A stretch of 64,000 bases of DNA from Deltaproteobacteria bacterium IMCC39146 (GTDB taxonomy: Bacteria > Desulfobacterota > Desulfuromonadia > Desulfuromonadales > BM103), in contig JARUHP010000016.1 in the NCBI GenBank assembly GCA_030005635.1, positions 1 to 64,000 on the forward strand, given 5' to 3'. Made by a program: the position numbers and the translations under genes. The notes below the pieces were generated by a model. It was not told the origin of the DNA. It did no database searches and worked only from the letters and a program-made list of their open reading frames with translations. The stretch's first letter is position 1. Every line of letters begins with the position of its first letter. Shown piece after piece: positions 19,644 through 29,175 of the stretch.

Positions 19644-19803
19644 ATCTTTTCAAAACAGTCTCGTTAGCAATGGACTGCCACGCAGCAAGCGAAGAGGTCG
19701 TTCATTTATCATCTAAAAAGTAAGCTCTGAAGGTTGAAAGAAATTTGTGAGTGGTGGTGTTCTATAAGTCAGCTCAGAATTAATTAGCTGACGCCGAAAT
19801 ATG

Positions 19804-19840
19804 AAAAGAGTCCAGGTCGTCGATCCGGACTCTTTTCTTT
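19804..19840. terminator. Bidirectional terminator after the TolC gene
   Basis: The arms AAAAGAGTCC (19804-19813) and GGACTCTTTT (19827-19836) form a perfect 10-bp stem with A/T flanks. It lies between the convergent ends of the TolC gene and the alpha/beta hydrolase gene. Confidence 0.85.
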
Positions 19841-19863
19841 GTTGCAGAAGCAAGCCTGGCTTC

Positions 19864-20724
19864 TTATCGATTAAAACCGGTCCAACTGTAAATAACCTGT
19901 TTCAGGGTGTCCCGGTAACGCTCTCCACCAACAACAAAGCCATCGTTGTGGCCGGCTTCAGGAAGCCAGAGAATCTGTTTTTCTTGCGGCGCCCTTGCAT
20001 AAAGTTCTTCGGCCATGCTTGGTGGGCAGATAGTGTCGTTCTTGCCGTGGATGATCAGTAGTGGCGCATCAAGATCTGAAATCTTTGCCAAATTGTTGTA
20101 CTTTGCACCGATCAGCCAGCCGAGCAAGCTGTTGAGCAACGGGTAGTGGTGGCGGCCCATCGCCTCGATCGAGGTAAAGGGGGCCTCCATAATCAATCCG
20201 GCTGGAGACGTGCGCAGGCTACCTTCGAGGCTGACGGCGGCTCCGAGTGAGCGACCAAAGAGGATGATGCGTTCAGCGGGCCAGCCGCGCTCGTTAAGAA
20301 AGGCCATGGCGCCTGCAATGTCACTGTAAGTCCCTGCTTCGTTGGCTCGTCCCTCGCTTGTACCATATCCCCGGTAATTAAAAATGAACACGGTGACCCC
20401 GAGTTGATGCAGTAACTGTAGGGTTTCAAGGCGATGCGAGATGTTACCTGCATTGCCCATGCAGAAGAGCACAACAGGTGAATTTGCCTGTCCAGAAACC
20501 AGCCACCCGTGGAGCTGCTTGGCATCTGTGGCCGGGAAGGTCACGTCCTCGTAGGCGAGGCCAACCCTTGCCGGGGTTGCTGCATATAAAGGTTCAGGGA
20601 AATAAATAAAGTGTTGTTCAAGAGCGTTACGAAGAGGCATGGCAAAAACCAGGGCAACTACCAGGTAGAGCAGGAGCCGGCAGCGAAGCTTGCTGAGGGG
20701 GAATGTTCTCTTTGCAGAAGCCAT
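19864..20724 (-). CDS. Alpha/beta hydrolase, membrane-anchored (ABHD13/BEM46-like)
   Basis: This 286-residue serine hydrolase has an N-terminal hydrophobic helix (LLLYLVVALVFAM) that probably anchors it in the inner membrane. The fold elements are clear: an oxyanion-strand region VVLFCMGNAGN, the nucleophile elbow GRSLGAA, the acid in HGKNDTICPP and a terminal His in AGHNDG. The start at ATG 20724 lies 7 bp after trkH on the same strand, so it is probably the last gene of trkA-trkH. A longer frame would overlap trkH by about 140 bp. The substrate is unknown. Confidence 0.8.
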   Translation of the reverse strand: MASAKRTFPLSKLRCRLLLYLVVALVFAMPLRNALEQHFIYFPEPLYAATPARVGLAYEDVTFPATDAKQLHGWLVSGQANSPVVLFCMGNAGNISHRLETLQLLHQLGVTVFIFNYRGYGTSEGRANEAGTYSDIAGAMAFLNERGWPAERIILFGRSLGAAVSLEGSLRTSPAGLIMEAPFTSIEAMGRHHYPLLNSLLGWLIGAKYNNLAKISDLDAPLLIIHGKNDTICPPSMAEELYARAPQEKQILWLPEAGHNDGFVVGGERYRDTLKQVIYSWTGFNR

Positions 20725-20731
20725 TGGCCGA

Positions 20732-22174
20732 TCATTTACGCCAGAAACTTGGAAATACCAGAACCAGCACGGTAAACAGCTCCAGTCTTCCCAGGAGCAT
20801 GCAGAAGGCAAGGACCAGCTTGCCGATGGCCGGGACGTGAGCAAAGTTGTCAGCGGGACCAACGCTGCCAAGGCCGGGGCCGATATTGCTCAGGGTTGCG
20901 ATGACTGAGCCCCCCGCCGAAATGAGATCCATGCCGGTTGCTGCCATAATGAACGAAGCGGCAACGAAAACACCGAGATAGAGGGCGAAGAAGCCGAGAA
21001 TCGACTGCATGACGTCTTTGTCAACCGGACGGTCGCCGAGCTTGACCAGGCGTACGGCACGGGGATGAATCAGACGGTAGACCTGCACCTGGGCGTGCTT
21101 GAAGAGCAGCAGGATGCGCGCGACTTTCATACCTCCGCCGGTGGAACCTGCGCAGCCGCCGATAAACATGGAGAAAATCAACAGATACTGACAAAGCACT
21201 GGCCAGAGCTCATAGTCGGCCGTGCCGAAACCGGTGGTGGTAATGATCGAGACGACCTGGAAGGCACTGTAACGCAGGTTGTCAAGAAAGTTTGTGTAGG
21301 TGCCACCCATGTTGATCATGGTGATCAGGGCCGTACCGACAATGACCAGGGAGCTGTAGAAGAGAAACTCTTCATTGCGAATAAAGTCGCCAATTTTGCC
21401 GCGTAAGGCAAGGTAGTGCAGGGAGAAGTTAACCCCGGCCAAGAACATGAAAACTGTGATGACCCAATCGATGTAGGCACTGTTGTAGGCGGCAACGGAA
21501 GCGTTGCGCGTGGAGAAACCGCCGGTTGCCATGGTGGTGAAAGCGTGGTTGAGGCCGTCGAAGAAACTCATGCCTCCGGCCATCAGTAGCAGGATTTCGA
21601 CGCAGGTCAAAAGGACGTAAACGCCCCAGAGCAGTTTGGCCGTATCCTGGATGCGTGGTTTCAGGCGGTCTGCGGTCGGCCCTGGGACTTCGGCTTTGAA
21701 GAGCTGCATGCCCCCGACGCCGAGCATTGGCAGGATGGCCAGCGAAAGCACGATGATTCCCATGCCGCCGAGCCATTGCGTCAGAGAACGCCACAGCAGC
21801 AGGCTGGGCGGCATGGCTTCAATGTCAGTGAGAATGGTCGAGCCGGTGGTTGTGAAGCCGCTCATGGTTTCGAAAAAAGCGTTGAGATAGGAAGGAATGG
21901 CTCCGGAAAAGACAAAAGGCAAGGCACCGAAAAGCGCAAAAAAAGTCCAGCCGAAGGTGACAATGGCAAATCCTTCGCGCACCGAAAGGTCTTTCTCCGA
22001 GTTAAACTGGCTGAACAGAATCCCGCCGCAGCCCGCCGATATGATCGCGGAAAGGATAAAGGCCCCCGAAGCCCCATCATTATAGATCAATGAGAAAGGC
22101 ACCGGGAAGAGCAGGGCAATGGCCAGAAAGAGCAGCAGAGCACCGAGTATTCGCAGGGTCAGGGTGATGTTCAT
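20732..22174 (-). CDS. trkH: Trk potassium uptake membrane protein TrkH
   Basis: This 480-residue inner-membrane K+ channel/transporter subunit has the four M1-P-M2 repeats of the Trk/Ktr/HKT family. Selectivity-filter-like glycine turns are visible in [35 protein letters not shown] and [14 protein letters not shown]. It directly abuts trkA, whose stop lies one base before this start codon, so the two are co-transcribed and likely form a complex. TrkA would gate the channel in response to nucleotides. Confidence 0.95.
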   Translation of the reverse strand: MNITLTLRILGALLLFLAIALLFPVPFSLIYNDGASGAFILSAIISAGCGGILFSQFNSEKDLSVREGFAIVTFGWTFFALFGALPFVFSGAIPSYLNAFFETMSGFTTTGSTILTDIEAMPPSLLLWRSLTQWLGGMGIIVLSLAILPMLGVGGMQLFKAEVPGPTADRLKPRIQDTAKLLWGVYVLLTCVEILLLMAGGMSFFDGLNHAFTTMATGGFSTRNASVAAYNSAYIDWVITVFMFLAGVNFSLHYLALRGKIGDFIRNEEFLFYSSLVIVGTALITMINMGGTYTNFLDNLRYSAFQVVSIITTTGFGTADYELWPVLCQYLLIFSMFIGGCAGSTGGGMKVARILLLFKHAQVQVYRLIHPRAVRLVKLGDRPVDKDVMQSILGFFALYLGVFVAASFIMAATGMDLISAGGSVIATLSNIGPGLGSVGPADNFAHVPAIGKLVLAFCMLLGRLELFTVLVLVFPSFWRK

Positions 22175-23527
22175 CTACTCGAAGAACCTTTCGACCTTGG
22201 CCAGGGCTTCCGGGAGAGCGAAGACCAGCACCCGGTCGCCGACTTTGAGGCTGCTTTCGCCATCGGGGATCTCGTAGCTGTTTTGATGGACGATCGCGCC
22301 GATGATAGCACCGCGAGGGAAGTTGAGGTCTTTGAGCGGTGTGTCGAGAACCTGACTCGTGCTCTTGATCTCGATTTCGAGCACCTCGGAGTTGCTGCCT
22401 TCGATCGTTGCGAGTGAGATGACGTTACCGCGCCGGGCGAATTTCAGAATCGCACTTGCCGCCGAGAGACGTGGGGAGACACAGGCGTCAACCCCGAGTG
22501 AGGGCGCCAGATCAAGGAACTCGGGGCGGTTGACCAGGCAAAGGGTGCGTTGCGCGCCGTGACGTTTGCAGAGCAGAGAGCAGAGAATATTGGTTTCATC
22601 ATTGTCCGTGGCTGCGATAACAACATCCGCGTCGGCGATGCCTTCGTCGATCAAGGCACGAATATCAGTGGCTTCAGCGTGAATAACCATGGTCTTCTTC
22701 AGTTTTGCCGAGAGCTTTTCGCAACGATCCTGACTGCGCTCCACCAGGCGTACATTAAATTGTCTTTCCTCCAGGTTGCGGGCTACCCGCAGGCCAATGC
22801 GACCGCCACCGAGGATAAACGCTTTGCGCGAGCCTCTGCGGGTCTCTTCCTTGATTTGTAACATATACTGAATCGCTGGAAGCTCTTTCTTGTGGGCGAA
22901 GATGAAGATGCTGTCTCCAACCTGGATGGTGTCATCACCGCGGGGAATGATCGTCTGTCCCTGACGTGAGATGGCGACGACGACGAAGCGGTAAATGCCG
23001 CGAATCTCGCCTAGCTCTTTCAGGGTCAGGTCACAAAGGGGACTGTCTTCGGTAATACGATAGCCAAGGAACTGAATCTGGCCACCGACGAATTCGGCGA
23101 CGTCAAAGGTGCCCGCGTGGCCGGCCAGATTGGCGAGTTCGTCAGCCACGGCATCATCCGGATTGATCATCAGGTCGATGCCGAGTTTGTCCTTGGAGAG
23201 CACGGCTCCCCGACTTAAGTAATCGATACTTTTGACACGAGCAATACGTTTGCCGACGCCGTATTCACGGGCGAGCAGGCAGGCAAGAATGTTGACTTCA
23301 TCAAGGTCGGTGACGGCCATAACTATGTCGGCTTTCTTGATGCCGGCCAGTTCCATGGTTTCGGCGCTGGCACCGTTGCCAAGAATGCCAAGCACGTTGA
23401 GACGATCCTGGGCATCATTGAGGTGCTCCTGATCACGGTCGATCAGTGTGACCTCATGACCTTCCATGGAAAGGCGTTCACAAAGAAAGTAGCCGACCTG
23501 GCCGGCTCCAACGATGAGTATGTTCAT
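22175..23527 (-). CDS. trkA: Trk system potassium uptake protein TrkA
   Basis: This 450-residue cytosolic regulatory subunit has two tandem RCK units. Each has a Rossmann NAD(H)-binding RCK_N domain (IVGAGQVGYFLCERL at residue 4 and ILGGGRIGLRVARNLE at about 235) followed by an RCK_C domain. Length and layout are standard for TrkA. It is the first gene of trkA-trkH-hydrolase on the minus strand. The start at 23527 has a weak AAGGGAT ribosome site. Confidence 0.95.
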   Translation of the reverse strand: MNILIVGAGQVGYFLCERLSMEGHEVTLIDRDQEHLNDAQDRLNVLGILGNGASAETMELAGIKKADIVMAVTDLDEVNILACLLAREYGVGKRIARVKSIDYLSRGAVLSKDKLGIDLMINPDDAVADELANLAGHAGTFDVAEFVGGQIQFLGYRITEDSPLCDLTLKELGEIRGIYRFVVVAISRQGQTIIPRGDDTIQVGDSIFIFAHKKELPAIQYMLQIKEETRRGSRKAFILGGGRIGLRVARNLEERQFNVRLVERSQDRCEKLSAKLKKTMVIHAEATDIRALIDEGIADADVVIAATDNDETNILCSLLCKRHGAQRTLCLVNRPEFLDLAPSLGVDACVSPRLSAASAILKFARRGNVISLATIEGSNSEVLEIEIKSTSQVLDTPLKDLNFPRGAIIGAIVHQNSYEIPDGESSLKVGDRVLVFALPEALAKVERFFE

Positions 23528-23646
23528 CTATAATCCCTTGAATATAAAAAAAGCAACGCGTTAGATTACCGCAGACTGCAGACAGAGGGAACAAATTATC
23601 CTTGTTTTTACTGTATTCCCTTGGCCGGATTCTGTATTCTGTGCAC

Positions 23647-23934
23647 ATGCAGTTTTTCGCTGACATTCCTGAAGAGCAGTTGCGGCGCGAGCGCCAGAAA
23701 GCCCGAGAACTAAGACGCTCCCAGTGGTGGAACAACCGGATTGCAACGGGTCTGTGTCACTATTGCGGCGGCCATTTTGTTCCTGCCGAGTTGACGCTTG
23801 ATCATGTTGTCCCCCTGGTGCGTGGTGGTCGCAGCAGCAAAGGCAACTGTGTAGCGGCGTGTAAAGACTGCAATACCCGCAAGCGCGATATGTTGCCTAC
23901 CGAATGGCAGGAATACCTGGATAACCTGGCTTAA
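23647..23934 (+). CDS. HNH endonuclease family protein
   Basis: This 95-residue protein has a compact HNH domain: a CHYCGG zinc knuckle, LTLDHVVPLVRGG with the catalytic-type Asp-His, and a second knuckle CKDCNTRKRD. The basic N-terminal helix (EEQLRRERQKARELRRSQ) may bind DNA. I chose ATG 23647; a TTG at 23602 would add 15 residues, and neither has a good ribosome site. It is divergent from trkA and convergent with the glycogen cluster. It stands alone, without a phage terminase or restriction partner, so its biological role is unclear. Confidence 0.75.
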   Translation: MQFFADIPEEQLRRERQKARELRRSQWWNNRIATGLCHYCGGHFVPAELTLDHVVPLVRGGRSSKGNCVAACKDCNTRKRDMLPTEWQEYLDNLA

Positions 23935-23949
23935 ATTTACGCCACCCTG

Positions 23950-24174
23950 CTAAAGCTCCTCAAACTGTTCCGGTTCATCATCGTCGCCATCGTCCAAATC
24001 GTCATCGTCCAGATCGTCAAAGTCTTCATCCATGAATCGTTCCAAAAAACGCTGATTGCTGCGCAGGCGGCGCTGGGTCTTCTCCTGCAGCTCGGCAAGC
24101 TCGGGAAAGCGCTCTTCCTTGACCTCGACTTTTGCTTGTTCCGTTTCAGTGCTCTTGTCTTGTTCTTCCATCAT
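23950..24174 (-). CDS. Small acidic protein coupled to glgA
   Basis: This protein of about 74 residues is of unknown function. A basic/polar middle (EKTQRRLRSNQRFLERFM) is followed by a C-terminal run of Asp/Glu (about 25 acidic residues in the last 30). Its ATG overlaps the glgA stop codon and an AAAGGA lies upstream, so translation is probably coupled to glgA. No homologous domain is recognisable. Being last in an alpha-glucan operon hints at a protein-protein contact role, which is only inference. Confidence 0.6.
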   Translation of the reverse strand: MMEEQDKSTETEQAKVEVKEERFPELAELQEKTQRRLRSNQRFLERFMDEDFDDLDDDDLDDGDDDEPEQFEEL

Positions 24175-25664
24175 GGCAATTCCTTTTTACATAATCGATA
24201 GAGATCCAGATATTGTGCTGCCGCCTGGTGCCAGGACATATCCTGAGTCATTCCCTGGAGTCTTATCTTCTGCCAGAGTGGCGGTTCGCCGTAAGTCTCC
24301 AGGGCTCTATCCAACCCCTGCAGGAGGCTTGCATGCTGATATTCTTCAAAGACAAAACCGTTTGCTGTTTCGGGCGCGATTTGCGGGTCGATAATCGTAT
24401 CTGCGAGGCCACCTGTTGCATGAACCAGAGGGACGCAGCCGTAGCGCAAGGCAATCAGTTGACCAAGGCCGCAAGGCTCATAGCGGCTCGGCATCAGAAA
24501 AAGGTCGCTACCCGCATAAATCCGCCGTGACTGGGCATCGTCAAAGCGGAGCAGGACCTTGGCCTGTCCCGGATAAAAGTCAGCAGCCTCGGCCAGTCGC
24601 CGTTGGTAATCAGGGTTGCCGGTGCCGAGGATAACCAGCTGCAGGTTTCGCGATAAGATCTTCTCCCAACTCTCCAGGACCAGCTCAATCCCTTTTTGAG
24701 TGTCGAGGCGTGTGACCATGGCCACGATCGCTGTGTCGGATGCCTCTTGTAAGCCCAGCTCTTCCTGTAGTCTTTTTTTGCAGACAGCTTTACCAGAAAG
24801 GTTCTCCGCAGAGAAGGTCTGCGGGAGCGTACGATCCTGGGCCGGAGACCAGAGCTTGCCGTCCAGCCCGTTCAACAGCCCATGTAGGTGGTCTGCACGA
24901 GAGCGTAACAGGCCATCGAGGCCCATCCCCTGTTCTTGAGTTTGGATCTCCCGACAGTAGGTCGGAGAGACAGTGTTAACCTGGCTGGCAAAGCGGATAC
25001 CTGCTTTCAGCAGGGAGAGCTTGCCATGATACTCAATTCCTTTAGATGTTAGTAAGCTTTGATCAATGCCAAGGACTTGCGCCGTTTCCAGCGGAAAGAC
25101 GCCCTGGTAACCGAGGTTGTGGATGCTGAAGAGAGAGCCGGTGTCGGTAAAGTAAGCGTCTCGCCGGAGTTGCTGTTGCAGATAAAGCGGAATCAGGCCG
25201 GCCTGCCAGTCGTGAGCATGGATGACATCAGGAACGAAGTCGAGGTGGCGGACGAGCTCAATAGCGGCACTGCTGAGCAAGCCAAAACGTTCGGCATTGT
25301 CTGGGTAATCATGGCCCTGCTCGCCGTAGAGTTCATCGCGGTCATAGTATTCAGGGTAGTCAAGAAAGTAGACCTGAACGCCCTGGAATTCTCCTGCACG
25401 ATAGCCAACTTTGTAGTTGTGCCCACCCATGGCAACCGACAGCTTGTTCTGGTTTAAGGGGAGCTCGCCTGTAATTGAGCGAATCCTGCGATACCAGGGC
25501 ATAACCAGGCGCACATCATGACCGAGGGAGCACAAGGCCGGGGGCAGAGAGCCCACAACGTCTGCAAGCCCGCCGGTTTTGGCGAAGGGCGCAGCTTCCG
25601 AGGCGACCATGAGCAGTTTCATCGGCGCTGAGATCGAGGTTCTTTTGTCTTCTTGAGTTGCCAT
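24171..25664 (-). CDS. glgA: Glycogen synthase (ADP-glucose, GT5)
   Basis: This protein of up to 497 residues transfers glucose from ADP-glucose to alpha-1,4-glucan. Family hallmarks are KTGGLADVVGSLP (about residue 30), which binds the sugar nucleotide, HAHDWQAGLIPLYL, and the C-terminal SRYEPCGLGQLIALRYG and HATGGLADTI segments. The usual family N-terminus corresponds to Met15 (25622), and no ribosome site separates that from Met1 (25664). It starts 14 bp after the GH13 gene and overlaps the acidic protein gene. Confidence 0.95.
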   Translation of the reverse strand: MATQEDKRTSISAPMKLLMVASEAAPFAKTGGLADVVGSLPPALCSLGHDVRLVMPWYRRIRSITGELPLNQNKLSVAMGGHNYKVGYRAGEFQGVQVYFLDYPEYYDRDELYGEQGHDYPDNAERFGLLSSAAIELVRHLDFVPDVIHAHDWQAGLIPLYLQQQLRRDAYFTDTGSLFSIHNLGYQGVFPLETAQVLGIDQSLLTSKGIEYHGKLSLLKAGIRFASQVNTVSPTYCREIQTQEQGMGLDGLLRSRADHLHGLLNGLDGKLWSPAQDRTLPQTFSAENLSGKAVCKKRLQEELGLQEASDTAIVAMVTRLDTQKGIELVLESWEKILSRNLQLVILGTGNPDYQRRLAEAADFYPGQAKVLLRFDDAQSRRIYAGSDLFLMPSRYEPCGLGQLIALRYGCVPLVHATGGLADTIIDPQIAPETANGFVFEEYQHASLLQGLDRALETYGEPPLWQKIRLQGMTQDMSWHQAAAQYLDLYRLCKKELP

Positions 25665-25678
25665 TTGAGGGGGGCACT

Positions 25679-28600
25679 CTAACTCAAATCGAGGAATTTA
25701 TCCAGTCGGTAGCCGAGAGCCGCAGCACGGGCCAGGCGCTGACGCAGGTGCTCGGCAGCCTCTACCGAGAAGGCGTCTACCTCTTTACCTTGGCCTGCAC
25801 GAAGTTGCATGATGCCGGCCTGAAGCGCAACAGCTCCGGCTAGAGCTGTCATACCTTCCTGTAAAAACCAGGTCTGATCTTCATGCCTGTTCACACCCAG
25901 AAACCTGCTGTTGTCGCGGTCCTGGCAGAGCTGAGTAAAAGTATGGGCATCAACAGCCGGGTGAGGTTGCATGCCGGCAGTCTTTGTCAGAAGGGTGGCA
26001 AGGAAAATGGTCCTGGCCTGATCTTCTGACACAGCGCTTTCCTGCCAGGCAAAATCAAGGCCGAAGGAACGGAAAACTTCGAAACAAGGTGACTCATCAG
26101 GGAAACCGAGGGCTTGAGACAGCTTCTGCAGCATCACCCAGCTGAGGATTGTTCCGCCAAGCCCTGCCTGCGAGCGCTTTCCCTGCCATTGCCCGGCGAG
26201 CAATTTCTCCGGTGCTTTAGCCGCAGCCAATTCAGCCAACCAGGCGGATAAGTCTGTGAAGAGAGCCTTTAAGTCAATCGGTGAGGTCGAATGACCGTCA
26301 AAGTCTTCTATTGACGAACTGATCAAGCTGGCAAATGCGTTACATTCTGCACTCAATTCCACCATGATTTTTTCGATAGGGCTGGTCTGTCGCGCTGCCA
26401 TCAAGCCGCCCGCCAGAACATTTAGGCGGCCCTGATCAAAGAGTGCTGCAAATGCCTTCCAGAGAGGTTGATAAAGCATTTTCAGCCGTTCGCGCTCAAG
26501 GTTGGAGACCTTGCGACCATTGAGCTGCTGATAAAGCTTCTGCCAGGAACCGTCTTCGTCGCTGAGCGTCTGGAAATCACTGAACACCCGGTGTTCGTAG
26601 CCATCAAGCTGCAGCTCGAGGCCATGAGACAGCTGCTCTCGAGAGATCAGTTGTTGGTTGCCCTGCAGGTCATGAAAACGGCAGAAGGGATCGTTGGATC
26701 GATCAAATCCCAGCTCTTGCCAGAAGGGTGGCATCGACAGGGCGACTCCTTCCTCTGCCGGCGAGGCTTTGTCAGCCGCCAAATGAATTCGTCCCCGGGT
26801 TGCTTCGGTCGTATTGTTATAAACGACCAGGAACTTTTGACCGCTAGGGCCGTTACTGTAGGCGAAGACGTTTTCGTCGACTCCATGGTTGGTCATGAAA
26901 TCGTAAAGAGAGAAATGTTCGATATCGGCAAACAGGTGCCGGGTGCGCAAAAGGGGAAAGACCTGTTGCTCATGATGTTGAATAAATCCGACATCTGGTT
27001 GTTCTTCCCAGTAGGCGCGACGGTATTCCATGCCATATTTTTCCCGGTAGCCTTCAACCTGACCGTGGCCGAACATCGGCAAACCGGGCAGGGTGGCCAG
27101 CAGGGTGGCGACACCGAAATATTTATCGCCTTTGCCGAATTGTTCGACAGCGGTCGCTTCGTCAGGATTGTTCATGAAATTGACATAGCGCTTTAATATC
27201 CCCGGATTGTAGGCCAGCGTGTCTTTAAGAATCTGGCGGTACTTGGCGTTCTCTTCGCGCTTGAGCATGTTCATGAAGGCACTGTTGTAAACCCGGTGCA
27301 TCCCCAGATTGCGTACAAAGTAACTCTCCATTAGCCAGAAGGCCTCGGCAATCAGGAGCGTGTCCGGAGCTTCTCGGTTAATGCGATCCACCACCTCACG
27401 CCAGAATTCAACCGGGAAGGCCGCGGTAAAATCCTCGTCGGACAGGGCAAAGGCTGAACGCGACGGAACTCCGGCACTGCCGCCCGGTGGCGGGAACCAG
27501 AGGCGGCGGAAATGCTTGCGCGCCAGAGTCATGGCGGCATCAAAACGGATCAGGCTGAAGCGCTGCGCAATGGCAAGGATCAGGTCGCTCATGGCCTGTC
27601 GGACTTCCGGCAGCAGGAAGTTAAGTTGAGCCGTGTCGTTCCAGGGCATATGAGTGCCATCGTTGCCATGGTAGATGTAGCGGCGCTGACCGCTGTTATG
27701 GTCATGATGCTCAAAGACCACTGCCGCATCACTATGGTCCCAGTAGCCTTTTTCAATGCAAATGCTGATGCCTTCTGCCTCACAAAGGTCCGGTCCGGTG
27801 AAATCATAGGCCGGATAGGGGGGCTGGTCGGCTTGTAGAAACCAGTCCGGGTGTTCCTTGAGCAGTTCTGAGTCGATGCCGGTATGGTTGGGGACGACGT
27901 CGCAGGCCAACCGTATGCCGTGCTGACGACAACGAGACTCGAGATCCTGCAAAGCGCTCTCGCCCCCCAGATCTTCGGCCGCCCGGTAGGCATGCAGGGC
28001 ATATGCGGAAGCTTCCGCTTCCGGGTTGCCGCACAGTTGCTTGATGCGTTTAGATGCCCTGGAACGCTCCCAGATACCGATCAGCCAGAGGGCGTTGAAG
28101 CCCCGGCTAGCCAGTTTGGCTAGCTCCTCCTCCGGAATTTCTGCCAAGGTGGTGATGTCGCGCTGATAATGGCTGCTGAGCTGGTCGAGCCAGACGTAGA
28201 TCGATTTAGCCAGCAGGACGCTGGTGGTCATCCAATCCGTGTCGGCAGTGAAGGCCGCAGGCGCATCACTACCGTCACCTGCGCCAAACTGTGGCATAGG
28301 TGATGGCCCGGGACCGGACAGGTGCGGTCGGTTCTCTTCTTCAGTGAGGGCGACGGCAATCTGCAACATGATCACCACCTCTTGCGGCAGCCATGCCGAC
28401 CAGTTCTTAACGATGTAAGAAACCTGGCCAGCTAGGTTGTGCGGGCTCTTCTCCGCAGGGCTGCGCAGTAACTCCGGCAGTGATTTGCCATGCTCTTGCA
28501 ATGGCTCCGCCAGCCGGGCGAATTGCATGATCAGGCTGCGATAATCAAGGCGTGAACCCAGGTCGTTGTCGTCGAGCAGGTCTTTGAAAGATTCTGTCGC

Positions 28601-29026
28601 CGGGTTGTCGCTTAGCGCGTCGAGGAAAAAGAGGTCGGCAATCAATGTTTGTCTGGCCTGAATGGCTGCAGTTGCCATTCCCGGTTCGTTGGCCAGGCTG
28701 AGGGCTTCGCCGGGATAACAATCAAGATAAGCTTGATAAGCTGTCGATAATTGGAGAAGAGTCTGTTCTCCTTTGGCAGAGTGAACTGTAGAGAGGCCAG
28801 GGTGCAGATCCAGTTGGGTCAGGTAATGTCGGGCTATCTCTCTGGACGCTGTTGTTAGCAGTGCGAAAAGATAGACCTCTGCACCGGAGCTCTGCCGCCA
28901 GAGAGCAATCTTGCGAGCCGCATGGATATCAATGTCACCTTCTGCGACCTCTCTTAAGCCCGCTTGTCGCAGGCGATAAAGAGTCGGTTTCTTCAGTAAT
29001 AATTTATTTCTAAAAGTTCGGGGCAT
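25679..29026 (-). CDS. GH13 alpha-amylase family protein, 1115 residues
   Basis: The central (beta/alpha)8 GH13 domain occupies about residues 290-700. Region I is DVVPNH (376-381), region II IRFDAAM has the nucleophile Asp496, and region III IAEAF has the acid/base Glu561. In region IV the usual NHD is NNPDE (619-623): the transition-state His is absent and Asp622 may supply the carboxylate. About 290 residues precede the domain and about 300 follow it; both are mostly helical and match nothing I recognise. It lies 14 bp upstream of glgA and probably acts on glycogen or a maltodextrin. The exact specificity is unknown. Confidence 0.8.
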   Translation of the reverse strand: MPRTFRNKLLLKKPTLYRLRQAGLREVAEGDIDIHAARKIALWRQSSGAEVYLFALLTTASREIARHYLTQLDLHPGLSTVHSAKGEQTLLQLSTAYQAYLDCYPGEALSLANEPGMATAAIQARQTLIADLFFLDALSDNPATESFKDLLDDNDLGSRLDYRSLIMQFARLAEPLQEHGKSLPELLRSPAEKSPHNLAGQVSYIVKNWSAWLPQEVVIMLQIAVALTEEENRPHLSGPGPSPMPQFGAGDGSDAPAAFTADTDWMTTSVLLAKSIYVWLDQLSSHYQRDITTLAEIPEEELAKLASRGFNALWLIGIWERSRASKRIKQLCGNPEAEASAYALHAYRAAEDLGGESALQDLESRCRQHGIRLACDVVPNHTGIDSELLKEHPDWFLQADQPPYPAYDFTGPDLCEAEGISICIEKGYWDHSDAAVVFEHHDHNSGQRRYIYHGNDGTHMPWNDTAQLNFLLPEVRQAMSDLILAIAQRFSLIRFDAAMTLARKHFRRLWFPPPGGSAGVPSRSAFALSDEDFTAAFPVEFWREVVDRINREAPDTLLIAEAFWLMESYFVRNLGMHRVYNSAFMNMLKREENAKYRQILKDTLAYNPGILKRYVNFMNNPDEATAVEQFGKGDKYFGVATLLATLPGLPMFGHGQVEGYREKYGMEYRRAYWEEQPDVGFIQHHEQQVFPLLRTRHLFADIEHFSLYDFMTNHGVDENVFAYSNGPSGQKFLVVYNNTTEATRGRIHLAADKASPAEEGVALSMPPFWQELGFDRSNDPFCRFHDLQGNQQLISREQLSHGLELQLDGYEHRVFSDFQTLSDEDGSWQKLYQQLNGRKVSNLERERLKMLYQPLWKAFAALFDQGRLNVLAGGLMAARQTSPIEKIMVELSAECNAFASLISSSIEDFDGHSTSPIDLKALFTDLSAWLAELAAAKAPEKLLAGQWQGKRSQAGLGGTILSWVMLQKLSQALGFPDESPCFEVFRSFGLDFAWQESAVSEDQARTIFLATLLTKTAGMQPHPAVDAHTFTQLCQDRDNSRFLGVNRHEDQTWFLQEGMTALAGAVALQAGIMQLRAGQGKEVDAFSVEAAEHLRQRLARAAALGYRLDKFLDLS

Positions 29027-29076
29027 CCAGTTTTAGACTCCAGTTCCTGATAATTATGGAAATCTTAGATTCACCA

Positions 29077-29096
29077 AAAAGGCAGCAAGGCCTTTT
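29077..29096 (-). terminator. Possible terminator between the mutase-fusion and GH13 genes
   Basis: The arms AAAAGGC and GCCTTTT enclose a 6-base loop, followed by a T run on the minus strand. Only three G-C pairs hold the stem, so it would act as a weak attenuator in the 149-bp gap at best. Confidence 0.35.
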
Positions 29097-29175
29097 CAGT
29101 AGGCAGAGTACATCGAGCACTGCCTAAGCGTTGCTGTCCATGATCCTGATTCTTCTTGCCAAGGGTGTCAATCAC

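Noticed and set aside
22175-23527. Several 60-110 codon frames inside trkA and trkH on the opposite strand
   Set aside because: They lie within conserved coding sequence and show no independent features.
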